From the NCBI RefSeq assembly GCF_002479495.1, contig NZ_DLNQ01000005.1, positions 1 to 47,014 of the forward strand: 47,014 bases of DNA. Reading direction: 5' to 3'. The translations under genes were made by a program, and so were the position numbers. This document shows, piece after piece, positions 1 through 7,850 of this stretch. The DNA is from Brevundimonas sp. UBA7506. Its GTDB lineage: Bacteria > Pseudomonadota > Alphaproteobacteria > Caulobacterales > Caulobacteraceae. The notes below the pieces were generated by a model, which was not told the origin of the DNA, ran no database searches, and saw only the letters and a program-made list of their open reading frames with translations. Within the stretch, counting starts at the first letter, position 1, and each line of letters begins with the position of its first letter.

Positions 1-117
1 CAGCAGCCGCACCGCATTGGCGCGCAGGCGCTCGTCTGGCGGTCTTTGACGATGAAGGGTCAGGCGGCGGCGCCTGGCGAGGTCCCAGGGCGAGGGGCTT
101 TGAGCGAGGCCGTTCGT
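1..117 (-). other. Left edge: possible start of a further minus-strand gene
   Basis: This stretch lies downstream of the SDR stop codon. On the minus strand one frame stays open to the window edge and reads (…)TLHRQRPPDERLRANAVRLL, which looks protein-like, but no convincing start codon with a ribosome binding site is visible. It may be the N-terminus of another gene of the same operon or plain spacer. No terminator hairpin is evident, so the operon may continue to the left. Confidence 0.25.
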
Positions 118-897
118 CTAGACGAGGCCGGCGTAGGCCCCGCCGTCGAGCTGAAGGTTCTGGCCGGTGATGTAGCCGGCCCGGGACGAACAGAGGAAGG
201 CGCAGGCGTCTCCGACTTCTTCAGGCCGGCCGAAACGTCCCGCCGGGAGCGAGCGCGCCATTTCCGCGCGGGCCGCGCTCTCGTCGACGCCTTTCAGGCG
301 GGCCAGGGACCGCGTCATCCGCTCAAGGCGATCCGTGTCGATCTTCTCCGGGAGAAGGCAGTTCACCGTGACGCCGTCGCCGGCGACCTCCCGGGCCAGG
401 GCCTTGCAGAAGGCGGTCAGACCGGCGCGCGGACCCGCCGACAGGGCCATGGGCAGCTGCGGTGACTTCACCATGGCGGAGGTGATGACGACGATCCGGC
501 CTGATCTCCGGGCGCGCATGCCGCCGATCAGGCTCTGGATCAGCAGGATGGGGGAGACCATCTTGGCAGACACGGCCTCGGTCCAGGCGGCTTCATCCCA
601 CTGGTCCATATGGCCAGGCTTGGGCCCCCCGCTGTTGCAGACCAGGATGTCCGGGGCGGGGCAGGCCGAAAGCGCCGCAGCGCGGCCTTCGGCGGCGTCG
701 ATGTCACCGACCACCGTATGCGGGCGGCGACCGACGGCGTTCTGGATTTCATCCGCCGCGCGGGCCAGCCGCTCTTCATCGCGTCCGTTGAGCCAGACCT
801 CGGCGCCCTCGCGCGCCAGAGACAGGGCGCAGGCCTTGCCCAGGCCGGCGGAGGAGGCGCTGACGAAGGCGCGTTTGCCCTGGAGGCCAAGGTCCAT
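118..897 (-). CDS. SDR-family protein lacking the catalytic Tyr/Lys
   Basis: A 259-residue Rossmann-fold protein of the classical short-chain dehydrogenase/reductase size. The nucleotide-binding loop reads SASSAGLG (residues 13-20), and CNSGGPKPG (about 87-95) stands where NNAG is usual. The C-terminal GxxLQLDGG motif is intact. Ser140 of the active site is present (VVITSAM), but the YxxxK pair is replaced: aligned on the following AGL, the positions are Ser153 and Arg157 (LSAGPRAGL). SDRs of this divergent type occur in many proteobacteria, and their reaction is not established. It is the last visible gene of the 5027-118 operon, 22 bp behind the ACAD, with GGAGC before its ATG. It may act on a 3-hydroxyacyl-CoA, or may not be a classical dehydrogenase at all. 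Confidence 0.85.
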   Translation of the reverse strand: MDLGLQGKRAFVSASSAGLGKACALSLAREGAEVWLNGRDEERLARAADEIQNAVGRRPHTVVGDIDAAEGRAAALSACPAPDILVCNSGGPKPGHMDQWDEAAWTEAVSAKMVSPILLIQSLIGGMRARRSGRIVVITSAMVKSPQLPMALSAGPRAGLTAFCKALAREVAGDGVTVNCLLPEKIDTDRLERMTRSLARLKGVDESAARAEMARSLPAGRFGRPEEVGDACAFLCSSRAGYITGQNLQLDGGAYAGLV

Positions 898-919
898 GAT
901 TCTGCTCCGACGACCGCCC

Positions 920-2050
920 TCAAAGGGTGCGGGCGATGATTTCCTTCATGATCTCGGATGTGCCGGCGTAGATGCGCGCGACCCGGGCGTCGACCCAGGC
1001 GCGGCCGACGTCGTATTCGCTCATGTAGCCGTAACCGCCGTGCAGCTGCAGCAGTTCGTCCAGCAGCTGGCCATGAAGTTCCGCGCCGGTAAGCTTGGCC
1101 ATGGCGGCGGTCTCGGGGGTCAGCTCTCCGTCCAGGAGCTTCTGCAGGCAGTCGTCGACGAAGACCCGCAGCATGGTGGTGCGCGCCTTAACATCGGCCA
1201 GCTTGAAGCGGGTGTTCTGGAACTCCAGCAGGGGCTTGCCGAACACGATGCGCTCGCGGGTATAGGCGATCGTCTTGTCCAGCATGGCCTCCAGCGAGGC
1301 GGCGGCCCGGATGGCGATGACCAGACGTTCCTTCGCCAGCTCCGTCATCAGACATGCGAAGCCTTGGCCCTCCTCGCCGAGGCGGTTCTCCACGGGCACC
1401 CGCACGTCGGAGAAGAAGAGTTCCGAAGTGTCCTGGCCGCGCAGGCCGATCTTCTCGAACTTGGCGCCCTTGGTGAAACCCGGCGTTCCCTCCTCGACGC
1501 AGAAGAGGGTGATGTCCTTGGGATTGGCCTGCCCCTCCACCTTGGCGGCGACAATGGCGAGCCCGCTGTTGACGCCGTTGGTGATGAAGGTCTTCTGGCC
1601 GGACAGGATGTAGTGGTCGCCCTCGCGGCGCGCCTTGGTCCGCATGCCGCGCAGATCGCTGCCGATCTGGGGTTCAGACATGGCGATGACGGCTATGAGC
1701 TCGCCGCTGATCAGCCTCGGCAGCCAGCGCGCCTTCTGGTCCTCGGAGCCGTAGTTCACAAGATAGGGCACGGCGATGTCGGAATGGGTCGTGAAGCCCA
1801 CAGCGGTCGCATTGACCCGCGCCAGTTCCTCGATCAGCACGGCGCTGTGGCCGAAGTCGCCGCCGGCGCCGCCAAAGGCTTCCGGCGCTGTCACGCAGAG
1901 CAGGCCTTCTTCTCCGGCCCGGAGCCAGAGGGATTTGGGCACGATCCCGTCCCGTTCCCATTGGGCGTGATGCGGCGCGATCTCGGTCTCGACGAAGCGT
2001 CGGACCTGATCGCGGAACATCTCGTGGTCCTCGCGGAAGACCTTGCGCAT
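920..2050 (-). CDS. Acyl-CoA dehydrogenase, LCAD/IVD-type active site
   Basis: A 376-residue full-length acyl-CoA dehydrogenase that would introduce an alpha,beta double bond into an acyl-CoA and pass electrons to ETF. It has the N-terminal helical domain (1-115), the FAD/substrate beta-domain with MSEPQIGSD (124-132) and TFITNG (154-159), and the C-terminal helical domain with RIVFGKPL, LHGGYGYM and IYAGTSEIMK. The last motif has Ala where MCAD/SCAD carry the catalytic Glu (YEGTS). The base is instead probably Glu241 in AKERLVIA, the position used in long-chain and isovaleryl-CoA dehydrogenases. The start has a GGAGC ribosome site and lies 12 bp after the ECH stop. Substrate unknown; an LCAD-like or branched acyl-CoA is plausible. 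Confidence 0.93.
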   Translation of the reverse strand: MRKVFREDHEMFRDQVRRFVETEIAPHHAQWERDGIVPKSLWLRAGEEGLLCVTAPEAFGGAGGDFGHSAVLIEELARVNATAVGFTTHSDIAVPYLVNYGSEDQKARWLPRLISGELIAVIAMSEPQIGSDLRGMRTKARREGDHYILSGQKTFITNGVNSGLAIVAAKVEGQANPKDITLFCVEEGTPGFTKGAKFEKIGLRGQDTSELFFSDVRVPVENRLGEEGQGFACLMTELAKERLVIAIRAAASLEAMLDKTIAYTRERIVFGKPLLEFQNTRFKLADVKARTTMLRVFVDDCLQKLLDGELTPETAAMAKLTGAELHGQLLDELLQLHGGYGYMSEYDVGRAWVDARVARIYAGTSEIMKEIIARTL

Positions 2051-2062
2051 TTTGAGCTCCGT

Positions 2063-2863
2063 CTAGCTGTCAGTGAAGCGCGCGGGACGCTTTTCAAGCA
2101 TGGCCGCCACGGCTTCTGCATGATCGGAGGTATGGTGCGCCAGCGCCTGGTAGGCGGCGGACAATTCCAGCAGGGCGCCGAGCCGCATGTGTTGCCCCTC
2201 GTGAAGCAGCCGCTTGGTGAGGCGCAGGGCATGGCCGGGATTGCCGGCGATACGGTGCGCCAGGGCCATGGCGGTCTCCATCAGCGCATCCGGCGCCGTC
2301 AGCTGGGTGACCAGGGTCCAGTCCAGCGCAGTCTTGGCGTCCAGGGCGTCGCCCGTCAGGGCCATGTGGCTGGCGCGCGGCATGCCGACGATGCGCGGAA
2401 GCAGCCAGGCGCCGCCATCGCCCGGGACGATGCCGAGCTTGACGAAGCTTTCCGCAAACGTGGCCTTCTCCGAAGCGATCCGGATGTCGCACATGCAGGC
2501 CAGGTCCAGGCCCGCGCCGATCGCCGGCCCGTTGACGGCGGCGACGATCGGCGTCTCCAGCTCATAGAGGGCCGTGGGAATCCGCTGGATGCCGTCGCGA
2601 TAGCGATTGCGCAGCTGGTAGGGCGAGCCTTCGAAAAGACCGGTGCGGTCGCGCATGGCCTTGACGTCGCCGCCCGCGCAGAAGGCAGAGCCTGCTCCGG
2701 TCAGGACCACGACGCGGATGGAGGGATCGGCGCGGACCTCCTCGCAGGCGTCCTCGAAGGCGTACATGTCCTCGGGGCGGCTGAAGGCGTTGCGCTGTTC
2801 CGGTCGGTTCAGGGTCCAGACGGTCACGGGGCCGTCGCGAGACTTCAGAAGAAAGTCGCTCAT
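2063..2863 (-). CDS. Enoyl-CoA hydratase/isomerase family (crotonase fold)
   Basis: A 266-residue crotonase-fold protein. The oxyanion-hole segments are clear: AFCAGGDVKAM (about 61-71) and NGPAIGAGLDLACMCD (about 110-125), followed by GIVPGDGGAWLLP. Compared with rat enoyl-CoA hydratase, the first catalytic Glu is replaced by Asp (GLDLA) and the second falls on a non-acidic residue (AESFVKLG). An Asp remains in PGDGG, so it may be an isomerase or a hydratase with altered chemistry. Its ATG overlaps the TGA of the upstream ACAD (ATGA, 2860-2863), indicating translational coupling. In the operon it would act on the enoyl-CoA made by the neighbouring dehydrogenases. Confidence 0.9.
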   Translation of the reverse strand: MSDFLLKSRDGPVTVWTLNRPEQRNAFSRPEDMYAFEDACEEVRADPSIRVVVLTGAGSAFCAGGDVKAMRDRTGLFEGSPYQLRNRYRDGIQRIPTALYELETPIVAAVNGPAIGAGLDLACMCDIRIASEKATFAESFVKLGIVPGDGGAWLLPRIVGMPRASHMALTGDALDAKTALDWTLVTQLTAPDALMETAMALAHRIAGNPGHALRLTKRLLHEGQHMRLGALLELSAAYQALAHHTSDHAEAVAAMLEKRPARFTDS

Positions 2864-3876
2864 GGCTGAGGGCGCTCCTTGAGGGTTTCAGTGATGAAGG
2901 GCCACAGGCCGTCCTCGCCAGCGTCGGCGATGAGGCGACCGAGCCGTTCGGACCATCGCGCGTCGGATCCGTACTCCGTCCGCCAGGCCCAGAGGCGTCG
3001 TGTCAGGAAGTGCAGGCTGTGTTCGTGGGTGAAGCCCAGGGCGCCGTGAACGGCATGGGCGATGGCCGCGCCCCGGCCCGCGGCTTCGCCGGCCACGGCC
3101 TTGGCCGAGGCCGTGGTCGCGAAATGCGGCGTCCGCCGGGCCTGCATGAAGGCGGCTTCCGCGACGGCGCCGGCCGCGGCCGCCTGGGTCGCTAGCAGGG
3201 CGAGCTGCTGCTGGACCGCCTGGAACTTGCCGATCGGGCGGCCGAACTGGACACGTTCGTTGGCGTACTGGGCGCTCATCTCGGTCAGCCGTCCGAGTGC
3301 GCCGGCTATCTGGCCCGAGCGGATCAGGGCGCCGCTCAGGCGCACCGTGTCGGGCGGGCCGTCGAAGGCCGCGTCCGAGACCAGGGAGCCGGACGCGAGG
3401 ACGACGGTGTCGCGCGGCTCGCCGGCGACGTTCACGTCGTGCTCCACGGCGGCGCCCGTCATGTCGTGCAGGCCCAGGCGTCCGCGCGTCGTGTCATGCA
3501 GGACCAGCCAGCGCGCCTGACGGCCCCAGGGCAGGTCGGGCAGGACCGAGAAGGCGTCGCCCGCCGCGAAGACAGTCACGCCGCTCTCCGGCGGGGCGAT
3601 GCCGCAGGCGGACAGAAGGGCGTTGGCGACGAGGGTTTCCGGCAGGGGGGCAGGGACGGCGCTGGCGCCGCAGGCCCGGATGACGGGAAAGAGGTCGGTC
3701 CAGCTTGCGCCGATTCCTCCCAGGTCCTCGGAAACGGCGGCCAGGGGCAGGCCGAGCGCCTCCATCTGAGCCCACAGGCTGTCGGACCAGGCGCCGGTCT
3801 CGGCGAGGCGCAGCGTCTCGGCGTCGACCGCGTCCGCAAACAGGCGCTCGACGCTCTCCTGGAACATGGCGCGCAT
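2860..3876 (-). CDS. Acyl-CoA dehydrogenase, degenerate (beta) subunit
   Basis: A 338-residue, short and divergent ACAD. The C-terminal half is recognisable by ERVQFGRPIGKFQAVQ (about 210-225, the dimer-partner FAD contact) and by a C-terminal HAVHGALGFTHEHSLH segment. The central beta-domain has lost the SEP-GSD and WITN/WTTN motifs, and no Glu is found at the usual base positions. This is the pattern of the accessory subunit in alpha2beta2 ACADs such as mycobacterial ChsE1-ChsE2. The full partner is immediately upstream; its TGA shares a base with this ATG (TGATG at 3874-3878). A second Met at residue 4 is an alternative start. It probably forms a heteromer with the 3876-5027 product. Confidence 0.88.
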   Translation of the reverse strand: MRAMFQESVERLFADAVDAETLRLAETGAWSDSLWAQMEALGLPLAAVSEDLGGIGASWTDLFPVIRACGASAVPAPLPETLVANALLSACGIAPPESGVTVFAAGDAFSVLPDLPWGRQARWLVLHDTTRGRLGLHDMTGAAVEHDVNVAGEPRDTVVLASGSLVSDAAFDGPPDTVRLSGALIRSGQIAGALGRLTEMSAQYANERVQFGRPIGKFQAVQQQLALLATQAAAAGAVAEAAFMQARRTPHFATTASAKAVAGEAAGRGAAIAHAVHGALGFTHEHSLHFLTRRLWAWRTEYGSDARWSERLGRLIADAGEDGLWPFITETLKERPQP

Positions 3877-5027
3877 CAGCGGACTCCCAGACCGCGCGCA
3901 AGAATGCCGCGCAGGATTTCGCGGGTGCCGCCCCGCAAAGAAAACGAGGGCGCCATGCCCTGGGTGACGGCCAGGACCCGACGCGTGGTTCGCGCCTGAT
4001 CGGCCTCGGGCAGAGAATCAATCAGGCGGATTGCTGTCTCGACGGTGTCCTGCTCGTATCCTGTGCCCAGGTCCTTGACGCAGGACGCCGCCCAGACCGG
4101 GTCCTGTCCGCCGGCCAATTGTCCGGTGACGGAGATGGACATGGCGCGCAAGGCGACCAGCCAGGCCCCCAGGCGGCCGATCTCCACCGCCTGGCGGGCG
4201 TCGGGGGAGACCCCGACCGCCTCCGTCAGGCATCGGAACAGCGTCAGGGCGCTCAGGAACCGTTCGGGGCCGCTGCGTTCGAAGGCCAGCTCCGAGGTCG
4301 CCTGCGCCCAGCCTTCGCCTGCGGTTCCCACCAGGGCGTCAGCCTCCAGGATCACGTCGTCAAAGGTGACTTCGTTGAAATGTTCATGGCCGGAAATGTC
4401 GCGGATGGGGCGGATGGTCACGCCGGGCAGGTCGAGGTCGACGATCACCTGGGACAGGCCTGCGTGTCGTTCGCTGGCCGGATCCGTGCGAACCAGGGCG
4501 ATCATGGCGTGGCACCGGTCGGCGTTGGTGGTCCAGACCTTGCGGCCGTTCAGCCGCCAGCGGCCGTCCGACTGACGGTCGGCGCGGGTCCGGACGGAGG
4601 CGAGGTCGGAACCGGAATCGGGTTCGCTCATACCGATGCAGAAGTACATCTCCCCGGCGGCGATGGCCGGAAGATAGCGCTGCTTCTGGCTCTCGGCGCC
4701 ATGACGCAGGATCAGGGGCGCGCTTTGTCGATCCGCGATCCAGTGCGCCGAGACCGGCGCTCCGGCGGCAAGCAGCTCCTCGCTGACGATAAATCGCTCG
4801 AACGACGTCGCGTCGTGTCCGCCGTATTGTTTGGGCAGGGTGAGGCCGACCCAGCCCTGCCTGGCCAGGGCCCGGCTGAATTCGGGGTCGAAGCCCATCC
4901 AGGAGAGGGCGCGTTCTTGAGCAGGATAGTCGGCCAGCCGCTGCGCCAGGAAGGCGCGGACCTGGTCTCTCAGTGGCTCAAGGCCGGGGGGGAGCGCTGG
5001 CGCGCCGAACTGATCGAGGAGATTCAC
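3876..5027 (-). CDS. Acyl-CoA dehydrogenase, catalytic (alpha) subunit
   Basis: A 383-residue ACAD with intact FAD and substrate motifs: CIGMSEPDSGSDLASV (130-145), VWTTNA (164-169) and HFNEVTFDDV (216-225). The likely base is Glu250 in LAFERSGPER, the LCAD-like position. The C-terminal SLRGGTREILRGILAR replaces the YEGTS motif. It is first in its operon and precedes the degenerate beta subunit, so the two probably make an alpha2beta2 enzyme. It is a clear paralogue of the protein at 33843-34997: same length, and the Glu at the same residue number. The start is GTG at 5025-5027 with only a weak ribosome site (GGA about nine bases upstream); no better in-frame start is visible. Confidence 0.92.
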   Translation of the reverse strand: MNLLDQFGAPALPPGLEPLRDQVRAFLAQRLADYPAQERALSWMGFDPEFSRALARQGWVGLTLPKQYGGHDATSFERFIVSEELLAAGAPVSAHWIADRQSAPLILRHGAESQKQRYLPAIAAGEMYFCIGMSEPDSGSDLASVRTRADRQSDGRWRLNGRKVWTTNADRCHAMIALVRTDPASERHAGLSQVIVDLDLPGVTIRPIRDISGHEHFNEVTFDDVILEADALVGTAGEGWAQATSELAFERSGPERFLSALTLFRCLTEAVGVSPDARQAVEIGRLGAWLVALRAMSISVTGQLAGGQDPVWAASCVKDLGTGYEQDTVETAIRLIDSLPEADQARTTRRVLAVTQGMAPSFSLRGGTREILRGILARGLGVR

Positions 5028-5448
5028 TGGTGATTCCGGGATGTTGGCCCGCTTCCCTGGGAAGCCCCAAATCCATACATCCGAGAATATGGTTCTGACC
5101 AGAGAATTTTGGGCGACACGCGAACCGTCTCGACCCCGCCCGGCCTCAAGGTGGCCGGAGAGGGGCGGCGCCCCGATGCACTCCGGACCCGGGGCGACGC
5201 CGTCGAGGGCGGCGCGCCAGGGCTTTTGGCGTCGGTTCCGGTCCGGCGGCGTCGAGCGCCTCAGAATCGACCTTCAGGGGATGGACTAGATTCAGAATGA
5301 AATTTTAGTGTGAGAAAATTTGTTGACTCGGTGAAGTCCATATCCGAGTGGGAGACGACAAGCGGCCGTGTCGGCGGGGCGACCTCGCGGCAAAGGTCGC
5401 GGGCATGGCGGGTCTCCCCCGTCGCGCCGGACATTAGGGAGAGTGTCG
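5028..5448. promoter_or_regulatory. Divergent intergenic region with two dyads and an AT-rich patch
   Basis: A 421-bp gap between the minus-strand ACAD operon and TonB receptor 1. It holds no convincing gene. A tight palindrome GCTTCCCTGGGAAGC lies at 5051-5065, and a looser dyad CCATA-N10-TATGG at 5073-5092. On the minus strand TGGTCA and TATGGA lie 18 bp apart across that dyad and could be a promoter for the operon. For the receptor, 5290-5325 is AT-rich and ends in TTGACT (5323-5328), but no good -10 hexamer follows at normal spacing. The words CATATCCGAG (5340-5349) and TACATCCGAG (5077-5086) resemble each other and may be halves of a shared site. Confidence 0.35.
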
Positions 5449-7728
5449 TTGACCGCTGTTCATTGGAAAGCCCTGCTTTGCGCTAGCGCATCCGTGCTGG
5501 TTCTGCCCTCCGCCGCCCTGGCCCAGACGACGGGCGCGTCGCCCGAGCCTGAGGCGCCTGCGAGCGGACCGACGGGTCTTGAGGATGTGATCGTGACCGC
5601 CCAACGGCGCGAGCAGCGTCTGCAGGACGTGCCGGTCGCCGTGACCGCCTTCGGGGTCAAGGAGCTGGAACGCCGCCAGATCACCGACGTGCGGGCCCTG
5701 ACCGAGAATGCGCCGTCCATCACCTTCACGGCCACCCCCTACGGCAACAATGACCTGATCCTGGCGATCCGCGGCGTCGCGCCGGGGGGCGTGCTTCCCA
5801 ACGTCGACCAGGCGGTCGGCACCTATGTCGACGGTCTGTATTACGCCCGTCCTGAAGGCAGTAATTTCGCTCTGGTGGACGTCGCCTCGGCCGAGGTCCT
5901 GCGCGGTCCCCAGGGGACCCTGTTCGGACGCAATACGATCGGCGGCGCGCTGAACATCACCACGAACAAGCCGAACTATGAGTTCGGAGGCTCGCTGAAG
6001 GTCGGCTACGGCAACTACGACGCCCTGAGCGCCACGGCCATCGTCAACCTGCCGCTCGTCGAAGACAAGCTGGCGGCGCGCCTGGTCTACGGCCATGTCG
6101 AGCATTCGGGCTACGGCCGCAATCCGACGCTGGGCAGCGACGTCGCCGACCAGAACGACGACTTTGTTCGCGCCTCGGTTCGGGCCGACATCGCCCCCGA
6201 GCTGCGGGTGGATCTGAGCTTCGACCACTACTGGGGCTCGAACCACCAGCCTCTGTGGGTGCTGAACACCTATCAGGCCGGTTTGAGCCCGGCCATGTAC
6301 GCCCCCTATGTGGCCGAGCCCGGGTCACGGATCAGCCAGGCCGGCATCAATCCGGTCAACGACTCCAGGGTCTATGACTTCAACGGGACCATCACGGCGG
6401 AACTGCCGTTCGGCGTGCTGAAGTCGATTTCCGCCTATCGCAACGTCTATTTCGAAGGCGCGTCCGACCTGGACGGCACGCCCCTGCCGACGGCGGATGT
6501 CCGCGAGTTCGTCCTCGACGGCGAACAGGTCTCCCAGGAGTTGCAGCTCTCGGGCGCGAGCCTTTCCGATCGTCTGAACTGGACGGTGGGCGCCTACTAT
6601 TTCCACGAACAGGTGCGCAATACGCCCCTGACGCGTATCCCCGCCGCCATCCAGGACAATACGATCCGGCCTGACAACAAATCAGTCAGCGTTTTCGCCC
6701 AGGCAAGCTACGAGATCCTCCCGAGCCTGCGGTTCACGGCCGGCGTCCGCGCCGTCAAGGACACCCGCGGCATGACCTATACGCCGGCGCGCTATGTCGT
6801 GACGGGCAATCCAACCAATGCCGAACCGCCGGCTTCGGCGATCACGCCGGGGCCCTGTCCCTTCACGGCCATGGGTCTGAATGAAGCGCCGGGGAGTTGC
6901 CTCTACACGCCGGACGACATCAGCTTCGAGACCGTGCCCTTTACCGTCGGCCTGGACTACAGGCTTCCCGGCGACGGTCTGCTGTACGCCAAATACTCCA
7001 AGGGCTTCCGCACCGGCGGCTTCCAGCAGGCCAGCGGCACGACGGCGGCCTTCTTCACGCCCTTCAACGAGGAAAGCGTCGGCAGCTACGAGATCGGCGC
7101 GAAGCTGGCCCTGTTCGAGAACCGGCTGCGGTTTTCCGCCAGCAGCTTCTTCTCCACCTTCGACGACATCCAGCAAAATGCTGTCCTGCAGACGTCGCCG
7201 GTCGTCATCGCCGTGCTCAACTCGGGCACTGCTGAAATCTACGGCGCGGAGTTTGAAGCCACGGCCTTGCTCGGCGACCTGCGCCTGCACGGGTCGCTCG
7301 GCCTGATCGAGCCCAAGTTCACCGACGGCCCCTACAAGGGCAGCGAGGTGCCGACGGTGGCCAAGACGACCTGGTCGGTCAGCGCCGACTATCCCGTCCA
7401 GTTCAACGCCGGACGTCTTGACCTGCATCTCGACTACAACTGGCGCTCGGACGTCTACTTCCTGAACACGGTGACGATCACCGGGGCGGGGCCGGTGGAC
7501 CTGACGGAGTTCCAGCGGAAGTCTATCCGCCAGGACGCCTATGGGCTGCTCAACGCCCAGGTGTCGTGGACCTTCGACGCCCGGCCGATCACAGTGGCCC
7601 TCTACGGCAAGAACCTGACGGACGAGTATTTCGCCGCAAGGTCGGGCTCGTTCGCGGGGGCGAACTTCAACAGCATCGTGGTCGGCAGCCCACGCACCTA
7701 CGGAATGTCGGTGTCCTACGCCTTCTGA
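5449..7728 (+). CDS. TonB-dependent outer-membrane receptor 1
   Basis: About 759 residues. The chosen start is TTG at 5449, six bases behind the strong ribosome site AGGGAGA (5436-5442). It gives a short signal peptide ending PSAALA|Q; upstream in-frame codons lack a ribosome site and add an implausible Arg/Gly-rich leader. The plug domain starts at GLEDVIVTAQRREQRLQDV and has RGPQGTLFGRNTIGG. The rest is a beta-barrel with NLTDEYFAARSG near the end and a terminal Phe (SYAF), as expected for BAM-inserted proteins. Receptors of this family import substrates using TonB energy. The setting suggests a hydrophobic carbon source, not necessarily a siderophore. A strong terminator follows at 7767. 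Confidence 0.93.
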   Translation: MTAVHWKALLCASASVLVLPSAALAQTTGASPEPEAPASGPTGLEDVIVTAQRREQRLQDVPVAVTAFGVKELERRQITDVRALTENAPSITFTATPYGNNDLILAIRGVAPGGVLPNVDQAVGTYVDGLYYARPEGSNFALVDVASAEVLRGPQGTLFGRNTIGGALNITTNKPNYEFGGSLKVGYGNYDALSATAIVNLPLVEDKLAARLVYGHVEHSGYGRNPTLGSDVADQNDDFVRASVRADIAPELRVDLSFDHYWGSNHQPLWVLNTYQAGLSPAMYAPYVAEPGSRISQAGINPVNDSRVYDFNGTITAELPFGVLKSISAYRNVYFEGASDLDGTPLPTADVREFVLDGEQVSQELQLSGASLSDRLNWTVGAYYFHEQVRNTPLTRIPAAIQDNTIRPDNKSVSVFAQASYEILPSLRFTAGVRAVKDTRGMTYTPARYVVTGNPTNAEPPASAITPGPCPFTAMGLNEAPGSCLYTPDDISFETVPFTVGLDYRLPGDGLLYAKYSKGFRTGGFQQASGTTAAFFTPFNEESVGSYEIGAKLALFENRLRFSASSFFSTFDDIQQNAVLQTSPVVIAVLNSGTAEIYGAEFEATALLGDLRLHGSLGLIEPKFTDGPYKGSEVPTVAKTTWSVSADYPVQFNAGRLDLHLDYNWRSDVYFLNTVTITGAGPVDLTEFQRKSIRQDAYGLLNAQVSWTFDARPITVALYGKNLTDEYFAARSGSFAGANFNSIVVGSPRTYGMSVSYAF

Positions 7729-7766
7729 GGCGCGTGTAAGTCTGGGGGTTCCAGCCCTCTATCCTC

Positions 7767-7800
7767 GGGGCGCGGTTCAGTGCGACCGCGCCCCGCCTTT
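7767..7800 (+). terminator. Rho-independent terminator after TonB receptor 1
   Basis: A perfect 10-bp stem GGGGCGCGGT / ACCGCGCCCC (7767-7776 and 7785-7794) with an 8-nt loop is followed by GCCTTTTTGC. The GC-rich stem with a T-run lies 38 bp after the receptor stop codon and separates it from the SDR-MFS genes. Confidence 0.85.
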
Positions 7801-7850
7801 TTGCTTCGGTCGACCCTTTCCCAGGGTCGGTCTTGCCGGGGAGCATGGCC

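Noticed and set aside
335..2869. An 844-codon open frame on the plus strand
   Set aside because: It runs antisense to three clear minus-strand genes (SDR, ACAD, ECH) and has no domain-like motifs. GC-rich codon bias leaves such antisense frames open.
5323..5346. TTGACT as the promoter of TonB receptor 1
   Set aside because: No convincing -10 hexamer occurs at 16-18 bp; TATCCG is only 12 bp away. Kept only as part of the intergenic description.
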